DNA of 64,000 nt from Microvirga roseola (GTDB taxonomy: Bacteria; Pseudomonadota; Alphaproteobacteria; Rhizobiales; Beijerinckiaceae): the NCBI RefSeq assembly GCF_020866965.1, contig NZ_JAJATX010000014.1, positions 41,509 to 105,508 of the forward strand. The letters are read 5' to 3'. The notes under the pieces are model-generated. The model did not search any database. It saw nothing but the letters and a program-made list of their open reading frames with translations, and was not told the DNA's origin. Below, piece by piece: positions 18,178 through 28,694 of this stretch. The translations under genes and the position numbers were made by a program. Position 1 is the first letter of the stretch. Every line of letters starts with the position of its first letter.

Positions 18178-19155
18178 ATGAATTTCATCGTTACAGGCAT
18201 CGGCGCGGGCCTCGTTTCGGCCCTTCTGACTGCGGTGGTCGTCAAGGCCACGCCGCTGGCCGCCGTCCTGTATCTCCTCGCCCCGATCCCCGTCCTCATC
18301 GTTTCGCTCGGCTGGAACCACCGCTCCGGCCTCGTCGCCGCCGTCGTCGGCGGACTTGCCATCGCGGCCTTCATTTCTCCCTTGAGCGGTGTCGGTTTCG
18401 CGCTCGTCACGGCCCTGCCCGCCTGGTGGCTGGCCTACCTGTTCCTTCTCGGCCGCCCGGCCCAGGACGGGACCATGGAGTGGTACCCGGTCGGACGCCT
18501 GCTCGCCTGGATCGCCGGCACGGCCGCACTCACCACGGTGGCGACCGCGGTCATTTCCAGCGGCGGCGACTACGAGACGCTTCTGCAGAACTCCCGCGAG
18601 TTCTCCGAGGCCTTCATTAACCTGCAGTCCCCGCCGGAGAGCCCCGACGCCCTCGATCCGGAAACGCGGCGGCAACTGATCGATGCCCTCGCCCGGGGAA
18701 CGCCGTTCCTGTCCGCCTTCGGCTTCACCGTCTTCCTTGCCTTCTATCTCTGGGCGGCAGGGCGGATCGTTCACGCCTCAAAGCGGCTCCCGCGCCCCTG
18801 GCCCTCGCTTCCGGAACTCGCCATGCCGCGCTTTTCCGGGCTCGTGCTGGTGTTGGCTTTCCTGCTGGTCAATTTCATCGACGGCTTCGCCGGCGTGCTC
18901 GGCTACGCCCTGCTGGGCGCGTTCTTCGCGGCCTTCGTCATGCAGGGTCTGGCCTTCATCCACGACTGGACCCGTGGGAAGCCTGCCCGGCCCTTCATTC
19001 TGACCGGACTGTACCTGCTCGTCTTCCTGACGCAGGCCGTCCTGATGATTCCCCTGGCGCTGCTCGGCCTGACCGACGCGGTGATCGGCTTCCGCCGTCG
19101 CCGCTTGGCCGACGCCAACAGCCGGGGCCCCTTTCCACCCGATCACAACCCTTAA
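18178..19155 (+). CDS. DUF2232 (YybS-like) membrane protein
   Basis: 325 residues, strongly hydrophobic, with about eight or nine predicted membrane helices and short loops. It lies between rpsR and rplI, where DUF2232/YybS proteins are found in many alphaproteobacteria and also in Bacillus near rplI. A central soluble loop (about 125-165) carries EFSEAFINLQSPPESPDALDP. The C-terminal half (FSGLVLVLAFLLVNFIDGFAGVLGYAL) is the best conserved DUF2232 region. Function unknown; genomic linkage suggests a role tied to ribosome or envelope homeostasis, but this is inference only. Confidence 0.85.
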   Translation: MNFIVTGIGAGLVSALLTAVVVKATPLAAVLYLLAPIPVLIVSLGWNHRSGLVAAVVGGLAIAAFISPLSGVGFALVTALPAWWLAYLFLLGRPAQDGTMEWYPVGRLLAWIAGTAALTTVATAVISSGGDYETLLQNSREFSEAFINLQSPPESPDALDPETRRQLIDALARGTPFLSAFGFTVFLAFYLWAAGRIVHASKRLPRPWPSLPELAMPRFSGLVLVLAFLLVNFIDGFAGVLGYALLGAFFAAFVMQGLAFIHDWTRGKPARPFILTGLYLLVFLTQAVLMIPLALLGLTDAVIGFRRRRLADANSRGPFPPDHNP

Positions 19156-19167
19156 AGGAGAAAACCC

Positions 19168-19731
19168 ATGGAAGTGATCCTCCTCGAACGCGTCGCCAAG
19201 CTCGGCCAGATGGGCGAGACCGTAAAGGTCCGCTCGGGCTATGCACGCAACTTCCTCCTGCCGCGCGGAAAGGCCCTGCGCGCCACCGATGCCAACAAGG
19301 CTCATTTCGAGCAGCAGCGCGCCCAGCTCGAGGCCCGCAACCTCGAGCGCCGCAAGGAGGCTGAGGTCGTCGGCGAGAAGCTGAACGGCCAGAGCTTCAT
19401 CGTCATCCGTCAGGCTGGCGAGACCGGCGTTCTCTACGGATCGGTCTCCACCCGCGACCTCGCCGAGGTCATGACCCAGGGCGGCTTCACGGTCGACCGC
19501 AACCAGATCGCCATCAATATGCCGATCAAGACCCTCGGCCTGCACACCGTGCCGGTCACCCTCCATCCGGAGGTCGAGGTGCAGGTGACGATCAACATCG
19601 CCCGCAGCCCCGAAGAGGCCGAGCGTCAGGCCCGCGGCGAGATGGTCTCGACCCGCGAGGAGATGGACCTCGAGGATCTTGGCCTCGAAGTCGGCGCCGC
19701 TCTGGCCGAGGACGAGGGCGAAGAAGCCTAA
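19168..19731 (+). CDS. rplI: 50S ribosomal protein L9
   Basis: 187 residues. The N-terminal L9 domain reads [21 protein letters not shown] then [17 protein letters not shown], followed by the long connecting helix ([17 protein letters not shown]) and the C-terminal domain with [15 protein letters not shown]. The last 40 residues are an acidic tail beyond the E. coli length, common in Rhizobiales L9. SD AAAGGAG is seven bases before the ATG. Confidence 0.97.
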   Translation: MEVILLERVAKLGQMGETVKVRSGYARNFLLPRGKALRATDANKAHFEQQRAQLEARNLERRKEAEVVGEKLNGQSFIVIRQAGETGVLYGSVSTRDLAEVMTQGGFTVDRNQIAINMPIKTLGLHTVPVTLHPEVEVQVTINIARSPEEAERQARGEMVSTREEMDLEDLGLEVGAALAEDEGEEA

Positions 19732-19771
19732 GCTGGAGCGGTTGCTCCAGTTCTTGCTTTGTTCTAAAATC

Positions 19772-19805
19772 GCGCTCTCCGTCGATTCGATGGGGAGCGC
19801 TTTTT
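19772..19805 (+). terminator. Intrinsic terminator after rplI
   Basis: Stem GCGCTCTCC (19772-19780) pairs with GGGGAGCGC (19792-19800), with one G-U pair, and is followed by TTTTT. It ends the ribosomal protein cluster. The remainder of the 258-base gap to dnaB shows no gene. Confidence 0.85.
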
Positions 19806-19989
19806 CGTGGGCTTCAGACAATGCCTGGAGTCAAGCCGAACCTGCACGAGAATGCGCGCCGTGTGAGAATCGAGGACAGCGAGGACAGATCGGGCGAAGG
19901 CTCGGTTCTGTGCCTGATCGGCAACCTTTCGCACACTAACTGCGGTCTAAGAGCTTCCTGAAGTCCCACCCTCGTATCCGGAGCGCCAG

Positions 19990-21483
19990 ATGGCCACCGC
20001 CAATGCCCTGATCGCCCGCCTCGAAGCCGCCGAGCCGCAGTTCCGCACGCCCCCCTCGAACCTCGATGCCGAGCAGGCGCTCCTGGGCGCGATCCTGGTC
20101 AACAACGATGCCTACTACCGGGTCTCCGACTTCCTGGAAGCCGGACACTTCTTCGAGGATCTGCACCGGCGGATCTACGAGGTGGCGACGAGCCTCATCA
20201 AGGCCGGCAAGGTCGCCACGCCGATCACGATGAAGACCTTCCTCGGCGATCAGGATCTCGGCGGCATCACGGTCTCGCAGTACCTCGCACGCCTTGCGGC
20301 CGAGGCCACGACGGTCATCAATGCCGAGGATTACGGGCGCACCATCTACGACCTCGCGATCCGCCGCAGCCTCATCAATATCGGCGAGGACATCGTCAAC
20401 ACCGCCTTCGACGCCCCTGTCGACAGCTCGCCCAGCGACCAGATCGAAGAGGCAGAGCGGCGTCTTTACTCCATCGCCGAAACGGGCCGCAGCGACGGTG
20501 GCTTCCAGAAATTTTCGGACGCCCTCACGGCCGCTATCGACATGGCCGCCGCCGCCTACAAGCGCGAAGGCGCGCTCTCCGGTATCTCGACGGGCCTCAT
20601 CGATCTCGACAAGTCCCTCGGCGGCCTTCAGCCCTCCGACCTCGTCATCCTCGCGGGACGCCCGGCGATGGGTAAGACCTCGCTGGTGACGAACATCGCC
20701 TTCAATATCGCAAAGGCCTACCGGGCCGAGAAACAGCAGGACGGCTCCCTCAAGACCGTGAACGGCGGCATCGTCGGCTTCTTCTCCCTCGAAATGTCGG
20801 CCGAGCAGCTCGCCACCCGTATCATCGCCGAGCAGTCGGGCGTGCCGTCCTACAAGATCCGCCGCGGCGACATGCGCGAGGACGATTTCTACAAGATCAC
20901 CGAAGCCGCCCGCGAGATGCAGTCGATTCCCTTCTACATCGACCAGACCGGCGGCATCTCGATCGCACAGCTCACGGCCCGCGCCCGCCGCCTCAAGCGC
21001 CAACGCGGCCTCGACATCCTGATCGTCGACTACCTCCAGCTCCTCTCGGGCTCCGCCAAGAAGGGCGAGAACCGAGTGCAGGAGCTGACAGAAATCACCA
21101 CCGGACTGAAAGCTCTCGCCAAGGAACTGTCGGTTCCGCTCATCGCCCTCTCCCAGCTCTCCCGTCAGGTCGAATCGCGCGACGACAAGCGTCCCCAGCT
21201 CGCCGACCTTCGTGAATCGGGCTCTATCGAGCAGGACGCCGACGTTGTCATGTTCGTTTACCGCGAGGAGTATTATCTTAAGAACAAGGAGCCGAAGCCC
21301 GGCACCGAGGACTACTTCAAGTGGCAGGCGGAGATGGACCAGGTCCACGGCAAGGCCGAAGTCATCATCGGCAAGCAGCGTCACGGACCGACAGGCACCG
21401 TACAGCTCGCCTTCCAGGCCGACATCACCCGCTTCACCGATCTTGCGGATGAAGACAAACTCCCTGAACGGATTGGCGATTGA
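19990..21483 (+). CDS. dnaB: Replicative DNA helicase
   Basis: Hexameric helicase of the replication fork. 497 residues, so no intein. The N-terminal DnaB domain (NLDAEQALLGAILVNNDAYY) is followed by the RecA-like domain from about 185; Walker A is GRPAMGKTS (about 223-231), Walker B LDILIVDYLQLLSG, and the DNA-binding/arginine-finger region is RESGSIEQDADVVMFVYREEYY. Its TGA overlaps the TTG start of alr. Confidence 0.97.
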   Translation: MATANALIARLEAAEPQFRTPPSNLDAEQALLGAILVNNDAYYRVSDFLEAGHFFEDLHRRIYEVATSLIKAGKVATPITMKTFLGDQDLGGITVSQYLARLAAEATTVINAEDYGRTIYDLAIRRSLINIGEDIVNTAFDAPVDSSPSDQIEEAERRLYSIAETGRSDGGFQKFSDALTAAIDMAAAAYKREGALSGISTGLIDLDKSLGGLQPSDLVILAGRPAMGKTSLVTNIAFNIAKAYRAEKQQDGSLKTVNGGIVGFFSLEMSAEQLATRIIAEQSGVPSYKIRRGDMREDDFYKITEAAREMQSIPFYIDQTGGISIAQLTARARRLKRQRGLDILIVDYLQLLSGSAKKGENRVQELTEITTGLKALAKELSVPLIALSQLSRQVESRDDKRPQLADLRESGSIEQDADVVMFVYREEYYLKNKEPKPGTEDYFKWQAEMDQVHGKAEVIIGKQRHGPTGTVQLAFQADITRFTDLADEDKLPERIGD

Positions 21484-22646
21484 CCAAGCTTCCTTCGCAG
21501 AACGAAACTCCCGGCCGCATCTCCGAGGAAGCGGCCGGCGGCCTCCTCCACATCGATCTCGATGCGCTGGCCTCGAACTGGCGCAGTCTACGCGACAGTG
21601 CAGGCGGGGCTGAAGCGGCTGCAGTGGTCAAGGCGGATGCCTACGGCACCGGCATCGAGCAGGCGGTCCCCGCCCTCGCCCGCGCCGGCTGCCGCACCTT
21701 CTTCGTGGCCCACCTGAGCGAGGCGATCCGCGCACGCGACGTGGCGCCGAACGCCACGATCTACGTTCTGAACGGCCTTTTTTCCGGCACCGGCCCGACC
21801 TATGCGCAATTCGATCTGCGCCCCGTCCTCGGCTCCTTCGAGGAGATCGGAGAATGGGCCGGGTTCTCCCGTGCCCAAGGAAAGCGCCTCAAGGCCGCCA
21901 TTCACGTGGATACCGGCATGAACAGGCTGGGCCTCACCGTGCCCGAGGGAATGACGCTCAGGAACCTGCCCGATCTTCAGGACTTCGAGACCGCTCTTCT
22001 CATGAGCCATTTCGTGAGCGCGGAAGAACACGACAATCCCTTGAACCAGCAGCAGATCGAAGCCTTCCAGGCCGTACGGGACACGCTCCCCGGCATTCCG
22101 GCCTCGCTCGCAAACTCGTCCGGCATCTTCCTGAAGGAAAAGCCGCATTGCGATATCGTGCGCCCCGGCTATGCGCTCTATGGCGGCAATCCGACACCGG
22201 ACCGGGACAATCCGATGCGCCCGGTCGTAGGGCTCGAAGGCCGGATCGTACAGCTTCGGGTGGTCGAGCCCGATCAGACCGTCGGCTATAATGGCCGCTG
22301 GCTTGCCCTGACGCGGCGGCGCATCGCGACGATCTCCGTCGGCTATGCGGACGGATACCCGCGCTCCGCCAGTGCCCGGGGGAAGAGCGGCGAGGAGCTT
22401 CTGGCCGGTGTGGCCATGGTGGCCGGACGCCCCTGCCCCTTTGCAGGCAATGTGTCCATGGACCTGGTCACCGTCGACGTGACCGATGTCCCGGAACGCC
22501 AGGTGAAGCGGGGCGACACCGTCACGCTTATCGGCGACAACCTTACCGTCGACGAGGTCGGCCGCCGAGCAGGCACCATTGGCTATGAGATCCTCACCAA
22601 TCTGGGACGGCGCTATGCCCGCATCTATCGGGGAGGAGAAGGCTGA
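21480..22646 (+). CDS. alr: Alanine racemase
   Basis: PLP enzyme that supplies D-Ala for peptidoglycan. The PLP Lys is in AAVVKADAYGTG (about residue 51) and the second-site Tyr lies in the segment SVGYADGYPRSAS; GNVSMDLVTVDVTD is another family hallmark. The start is TTG at 21480, overlapping the dnaB stop, because the first ATG in frame lies far inside the conserved domain. This TTG with direct overlap implies translation coupled to dnaB and a low expression level. 388 residues. Confidence 0.94.
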   Translation: MTKLPSQNETPGRISEEAAGGLLHIDLDALASNWRSLRDSAGGAEAAAVVKADAYGTGIEQAVPALARAGCRTFFVAHLSEAIRARDVAPNATIYVLNGLFSGTGPTYAQFDLRPVLGSFEEIGEWAGFSRAQGKRLKAAIHVDTGMNRLGLTVPEGMTLRNLPDLQDFETALLMSHFVSAEEHDNPLNQQQIEAFQAVRDTLPGIPASLANSSGIFLKEKPHCDIVRPGYALYGGNPTPDRDNPMRPVVGLEGRIVQLRVVEPDQTVGYNGRWLALTRRRIATISVGYADGYPRSASARGKSGEELLAGVAMVAGRPCPFAGNVSMDLVTVDVTDVPERQVKRGDTVTLIGDNLTVDEVGRRAGTIGYEILTNLGRRYARIYRGGEG

Positions 22647-24052
22647 TGGCGAAGCGTCATCCCTCCTTCGTCTGTCAGGAATGCGGCGCGGTCTATAACC
22701 GCTGGAAGGGTAAATGCGAGGCCTGCGGCGGCTGGAACACCATCGCCGAGGAAACCGGCTCCGCCAGCCGGATGGCCGGGCCGGTCTCCACACGCCCCTC
22801 CCGGGCCAAGGGCCGCATCTTCCCATTGGAGGGCCTTTCCGGCGAGACCAAGGAGGCTCCACGTACGCCCTCCGGCATCGCCGAACTCGACCGGGTCACC
22901 GGCGGCGGGTTCGTGCATGGCTCCATCATCCTGCTCGGAGGCGATCCCGGTATCGGCAAGTCGACCCTCCTGATGCAGGCTTCCGCGGCGCTCGCCAACC
23001 GCGGCCACCGCGTGGCCTATATCTCGGGCGAAGAGGCCGTGGCGCAGGTCCGCCTCAGGGCCGAGCGCCTGGGGCTGGGCCAGGCTCCCGTCGAGCTCGC
23101 CTCTGAGACGAATGTCGAGGACATCATCGCGACCTTGAGCCAAGGCCGCCCGCCGGCGCTCGCCATCATCGACTCGATCCAGACCATGTGGACCGAGACA
23201 GTAGAGTCGGCTCCGGGCACGGTCACTCAGGTGCGTGGCAGCGCCCAGGCCCTCATCCGTTTCGCCAAGACGACAGGCACGGCCGTCATCCTCGTCGGCC
23301 ACGTGACCAAGGACGGTCAGATCGCCGGGCCGCGGGTGGTCGAGCACATGGTCGACGCGGTGGTGTCCTTCGAGGGCGATACGGGCCATCACTTCCGGAT
23401 CCTGCGCGCGGTGAAGAACCGCTTTGGTCCCACGGACGAGATCGGCGTCTTCGAGATGTCGGACCAAGGCCTGCGCGAGGTGCCGAACCCCTCCGAACTC
23501 TTCCTTGCCGGGCGCGATATGGCGACTCCTGGCACAGCGGTCTTCGCCGGGATGGAGGGCACCCGTCCGCTTCTGGTGGAAATCCAGGCGCTTGTTGCCC
23601 CCTCCTCCCTCGGCACTCCGCGCCGGGCGGTGGTGGGCTGGGACCAGAGCAGGCTCTCGATGGTGCTCGCCGTTCTCGAGGCCCATGGGGGCCTGAAGCT
23701 CGGGATGCACGACGTCTATCTCAACGTCGCCGGCGGCCTGCGCATCACGGAGCCTGCCGCGGATCTTGCGGCCGCCGCCGCCCTGGTGTCGTCACTCTCC
23801 GGCAATCCGTTGCCTCCGGACACGGTCTATTTCGGCGAAATGGGCCTGTCCGGCGCCATTCGGCCCGTAGCCCAGGAGCAGGCGCGGCTGAAAGAAGCGG
23901 CCAAGCTCGGCTTCTCCAGCGCCGTCGCTCCGGCCGCCCGTGTGGAGTCCAAGAGCAGCAAGGCCGAGCGCCTGCCGTTGGCGGCCTCCTCCATAGGCCA
24001 TATTACGGATCTGGTGGCTGGAATTGCAGCGCGGCGACGGAAGGCCTCGTGA
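22646..24052 (+). CDS. radA: DNA repair protein RadA
   Basis: RecA-like ATPase/helicase that extends D-loops in recombination. The N-terminal four-Cys zinc finger is CQECGAVYNRWKGKCEACGGW; Walker A is GGDPGIGKSTLL; the RadA-specific KNRFG motif is present, and the C-terminal Lon-protease-like domain begins around residue 275 (LVEIQALVAPSSLGTPRR). 468 residues. The ATG shares one base with the alr stop. Confidence 0.97.
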   Translation: MAKRHPSFVCQECGAVYNRWKGKCEACGGWNTIAEETGSASRMAGPVSTRPSRAKGRIFPLEGLSGETKEAPRTPSGIAELDRVTGGGFVHGSIILLGGDPGIGKSTLLMQASAALANRGHRVAYISGEEAVAQVRLRAERLGLGQAPVELASETNVEDIIATLSQGRPPALAIIDSIQTMWTETVESAPGTVTQVRGSAQALIRFAKTTGTAVILVGHVTKDGQIAGPRVVEHMVDAVVSFEGDTGHHFRILRAVKNRFGPTDEIGVFEMSDQGLREVPNPSELFLAGRDMATPGTAVFAGMEGTRPLLVEIQALVAPSSLGTPRRAVVGWDQSRLSMVLAVLEAHGGLKLGMHDVYLNVAGGLRITEPAADLAAAAALVSSLSGNPLPPDTVYFGEMGLSGAIRPVAQEQARLKEAAKLGFSSAVAPAARVESKSSKAERLPLAASSIGHITDLVAGIAARRRKAS

Positions 24053-24211
24053 CGGCACTCCGGCTAGGTCATTGGAACGAACGGCCCAATTAACGAGCGT
24101 GGCTAGTTTGGAACTGCTATAAACTGCGAATGCCACTTCGTACGTACTTCCTTGGAAGCTTAGTCAAAACGAGCTATGCATTAAGTCTTAGTGCCTAGAG
24201 GACAATAAAAA

Positions 24212-25450
24212 ATGGCTACAATCCAGCTCTCTGCGACCACTGTAGAAGAAAATGCAGGTAGCGAAGTCGTCATCGGCACTCTCAGTGTCGACGATGCCGC
24301 CGGCGAAGAATTTACTTTCGAACTCGTGGACGATTTCGGCGGCCGTTTCAAGATTGTTGGAGATCAGCTTCTTGTAGCGGATGGCAGCTTGCTGAACTAT
24401 GAGGATCTGAGCTCTTTTGAACTTGAGATTTCTGCAGAGAGCAAGGATGCCGAAACGCCTACGGACGTGCCTAATAAATTCTTCACAATCGATGTGACGG
24501 ATGTCAATGAAGCACCGACGGATCTTGTATTCACAGGCGGCATGATTGCAGAAGATGCACAGCTCGGCACAGACGTTGCGACACTCACGGGCCTTGATCC
24601 GGATGCCGATACGACCCTGACCTATGCCATTGTCGACCAGAATGGTGAACGCATCGACAATTCCCTGTTCGAGATCGTCGGCAACAAGCTTCAACTAAAG
24701 GCCGGTCTCGATCAGATCCATGTTGGGACCCACACCCTCAGCATCATGGTCACGGACGGCGGCGAGACGACTGAGCCCTACATCGAGCAGATCACGATCA
24801 CAGTCACGGATGCCGCGGAAGTCTTCGGCGGGACATCTGGCAAGGACAAAATCACAGGCACCGCCTATGCTGATGCGATCGACGGCGGAAACGGCAACGA
24901 TACGCTCTACGGCCTGGACGGGAATGACGATATCGACGGCGGATCCGGCAAAGACAAGGTCTACGGCGGCAACGGCGACGACGTGATCAACGGCGGATCC
25001 GGCAAGGACAAGCTCTATGGCGGCGCGGGAAAGGACACTTTCGTGTTCGACAGCCCCGTCAAGAAGGGACATTTCGACCGTATCTACGACTTCAACGCGA
25101 AGGATGATGTCCTGCAGTTTGACCTTACAGACTTCCGGGCCTTCAAGTCCAAAGCCTCCAAGGCAGATGGCAAGAAGGAGGGTGACGACGACAAGGGTCC
25201 AAAGGGAGGCGACAACAAGGGCAGCTCCAAAAAGTCCGTCAGCTACGACAAGATCTTCAAGAAGGGCAAGCTGGACAGCAAGCACTTCAGCAGCGACACC
25301 AAGCTCGACTCGAACGACTATCTTTACTATAATAAAAAGAATGGCATCGTCTACTTCGACGTCGACGGCAGCGGCAAAGAAAAAAGCCTCGCCATCGTTC
25401 AGCTGAAGCCGGGAGATGACTTCTCCCGCAGCGACTTCTACTTCATCTAA
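24212..25450 (+). CDS. RTX calcium-binding protein with two cadherin-like repeats (type I secretion substrate)
   Basis: 412 residues with no N-terminal signal peptide, as in type I secretion substrates. Residues about 1-100 and 100-205 are cadherin-like repeats (ATTVEENAGSEVVIGTLSV; FTIDVTDVNEAPTDLVFTGG). Residues about 208-275 hold GGxGxDxLxG nonapeptides that bind calcium. A serralysin-type C-terminal segment (KDTFVFDSPVKKGHFDRIYDF ... YFDVDGSG) is interrupted near 315-345 by a Lys/Asp/Gly/Ser-rich insert, and the protein ends SRSDFYFI. Upstream DNA and the 5' part are visibly AT-richer than neighbouring genes. No HlyB/HlyD or protease inhibitor gene is close. It sits between radA and cvpA. 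Confidence 0.85.
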   Translation: MATIQLSATTVEENAGSEVVIGTLSVDDAAGEEFTFELVDDFGGRFKIVGDQLLVADGSLLNYEDLSSFELEISAESKDAETPTDVPNKFFTIDVTDVNEAPTDLVFTGGMIAEDAQLGTDVATLTGLDPDADTTLTYAIVDQNGERIDNSLFEIVGNKLQLKAGLDQIHVGTHTLSIMVTDGGETTEPYIEQITITVTDAAEVFGGTSGKDKITGTAYADAIDGGNGNDTLYGLDGNDDIDGGSGKDKVYGGNGDDVINGGSGKDKLYGGAGKDTFVFDSPVKKGHFDRIYDFNAKDDVLQFDLTDFRAFKSKASKADGKKEGDDDKGPKGGDNKGSSKKSVSYDKIFKKGKLDSKHFSSDTKLDSNDYLYYNKKNGIVYFDVDGSGKEKSLAIVQLKPGDDFSRSDFYFI

Positions 25451-25471
25451 ACAAGAGCCTTGCTCCTACCG

Positions 25472-25502
25472 AGCCCCGGCAGATCAGTTTGCCGGGGCTT
25501 TT
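25472..25502 (+). terminator. Intrinsic terminator after the RTX gene
   Basis: AGCCCCGGC (25472-25480) pairs with GCCGGGGCT (25491-25499), followed by a T run. Starts 21 bases after the stop codon. Confidence 0.88.
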
Positions 25503-25698
25503 GCTTGTGCCCGCACCTGCGGGCTCAGCCTTGGCGGGCGTAGCGAGACAAAGCCGGACGGCGGATGCTATCCCGCTGCAAAGCTCTCCCGTAGCCAACT
25601 CCAAGGGGTGACGAAAGCTTGTCTTGAGGTTATACACCCGACGCCCTGAACCCCGCGAACGCGGCATTCATCCCTGTTTCTTGCGTTAGGCTCGGCCC

Positions 25699-26319
25699 AT
25701 GCCCCTTTCGATCCTGGACCTCGTTGTCATCGGAGTCGTCCTGATTTCGGCCCTCCTGGCAGCCGTGCGCGGCTTCACCCGTGAGGTCCTCGCCATTGTG
25801 GCGTGGGTGGTCGCGGCCGCGGCCGCCTGGTACCTTCACGAGGCCGCCCTGCCTGTCGCCCAGGATTACATCAGCAACAACACCATCGCCCTTGTTGCGG
25901 CCATCGGCACGATCTTCGTGATCACCCTCATCATCGTATCGATCATCACGGTCCAGATCTCGGACCTGATCCTCGATTCCCGCATCGGAGCCCTCGACCG
26001 GACCCTGGGCCTTGTCTTCGGCGCGGCCCGCGGCTTCCTGATCTGCGTGATCGGCTGGGCGTTCTTGAGCTGGCTGCTCCAGGGCAAGGAGCCGGAATGG
26101 GCCACCGCCTCCCGCACCCGGCCCGCCATGGAAGACGCCCGCGACAGCATCATCGCGACGCTTCCCCAGGACACAGAGGTCCTCATACAGAGGCTGCGGA
26201 ATAGGGGCGCTGCCCCCGAGACCGAGCCGGCCGAGCCGGTCGAACCCGATCCGCAGCGCGGAACCGTGCCCCTCGTCCCAGTACCGGCCGAGCCGGCAGC
26301 ACCCCAGCGCCGCGGCTAA
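25699..26319 (+). CDS. cvpA: CvpA family membrane protein
   Basis: 206 residues: MPLSILDLVVIGVVLISALLAAVRGFTREVL is the usual first helix and loop of CvpA, followed by three more helices (residues up to about 130) and a Pro/Glu-rich cytoplasmic tail. CvpA is linked in E. coli to colicin V production and bile-salt/envelope resistance and is often cotranscribed with purF, as here (112 bases upstream of the purF start). Confidence 0.92.
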   Translation: MPLSILDLVVIGVVLISALLAAVRGFTREVLAIVAWVVAAAAAWYLHEAALPVAQDYISNNTIALVAAIGTIFVITLIIVSIITVQISDLILDSRIGALDRTLGLVFGAARGFLICVIGWAFLSWLLQGKEPEWATASRTRPAMEDARDSIIATLPQDTEVLIQRLRNRGAAPETEPAEPVEPDPQRGTVPLVPVPAEPAAPQRRG

Positions 26320-26430
26320 GCTGCTCCAATCACTCTTTGGACAGCGACAGGAAAAGACATTGGCGTTCGGCCTAAGGCCGACTACATAAGGTCTGCGCCG
26401 CCGGTGGGCGCGAGTCCCAAGGAAATCATG

Positions 26431-27918
<1,488 letters not shown>

Positions 27919-27927
27919 GAAGACTCG

Positions 27928-28671
27928 ATGAACAAGCCCCTTTCTAACCGCGTCGCGGTCGTCACCGGCGCTTCGCGCGGCATCGGCCGTGCGGCGGCGC
28001 TCGCCCTGGCAGACGCCGGTGCCCACATCATCGCGCTCGCCCGCACCCAGGGTGCGCTCGAGTCCCTCGATGACGAGATCCGCGCCAAAGGCTCCTCCGC
28101 CACTCTCGTGCCGGTGAACCTGAAGGATCTGGAAGCCCTCGACCGGCTCGGAGCGGCAATTTACGAGCGCTGGGGCAAGCTCGATATTCTTCTCGGCAAC
28201 GCAGGACAGCTCGGCGAGCTTGCACCTATCACCCATATCGACCAGCCGGTCTGGGACGAGGTGATGGCGGTCAATGTGACTGCCAATTACCGCCTGATCC
28301 GCTCCCTCGATCCGCTCCTGCGGGCTTCGGATGCCGGACGTGCGATCTTCGTGACCTCAGGCGCGGCTCACAAGTGCAAGGCCTATTGGGGTGTTTATTC
28401 GGTGTCGAAGGCAGCTCTCGAGGCCTTGGTGCGCACCTACGCCGCGGAGACAGTGACGACGCCGGTCAGAGCGATGCTTCTCAATCCGGGCCCATTGCGC
28501 ACCAATATGCGCCGCGCCGCGATGCCGGGCGAGGATCCGCTGACGCTCAAGACGCCCGAGGAACTCGCTCCTCACATCGTCAAGCTCGCCCTGCCCTCCT
28601 GGGATCAGACCGGCAAGATCTATGACTTCACCCAGGACGGCAAAGTCCTCGAACCGCAGATGCCGGCCTGA
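27928..28671 (+). CDS. SDR family NAD(P)-dependent oxidoreductase
   Basis: 247 residues with the classical short-chain dehydrogenase fold. Cofactor loop TGASRGIGRAAALAL, the NAG motif GNAGQLGEL, catalytic YSVSKAALEALVRTYAAE with Tyr-x3-Lys, and LNPGPLRTNMRRAA after it. It starts nine bases after purF and is probably cotranscribed; this purF-SDR pairing recurs in Rhizobiales. Substrate unknown. Confidence 0.93.
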   Translation: MNKPLSNRVAVVTGASRGIGRAAALALADAGAHIIALARTQGALESLDDEIRAKGSSATLVPVNLKDLEALDRLGAAIYERWGKLDILLGNAGQLGELAPITHIDQPVWDEVMAVNVTANYRLIRSLDPLLRASDAGRAIFVTSGAAHKCKAYWGVYSVSKAALEALVRTYAAETVTTPVRAMLLNPGPLRTNMRRAAMPGEDPLTLKTPEELAPHIVKLALPSWDQTGKIYDFTQDGKVLEPQMPA

Positions 28672-28694
28672 ACGCCACCGCAGGCGGATGACGC

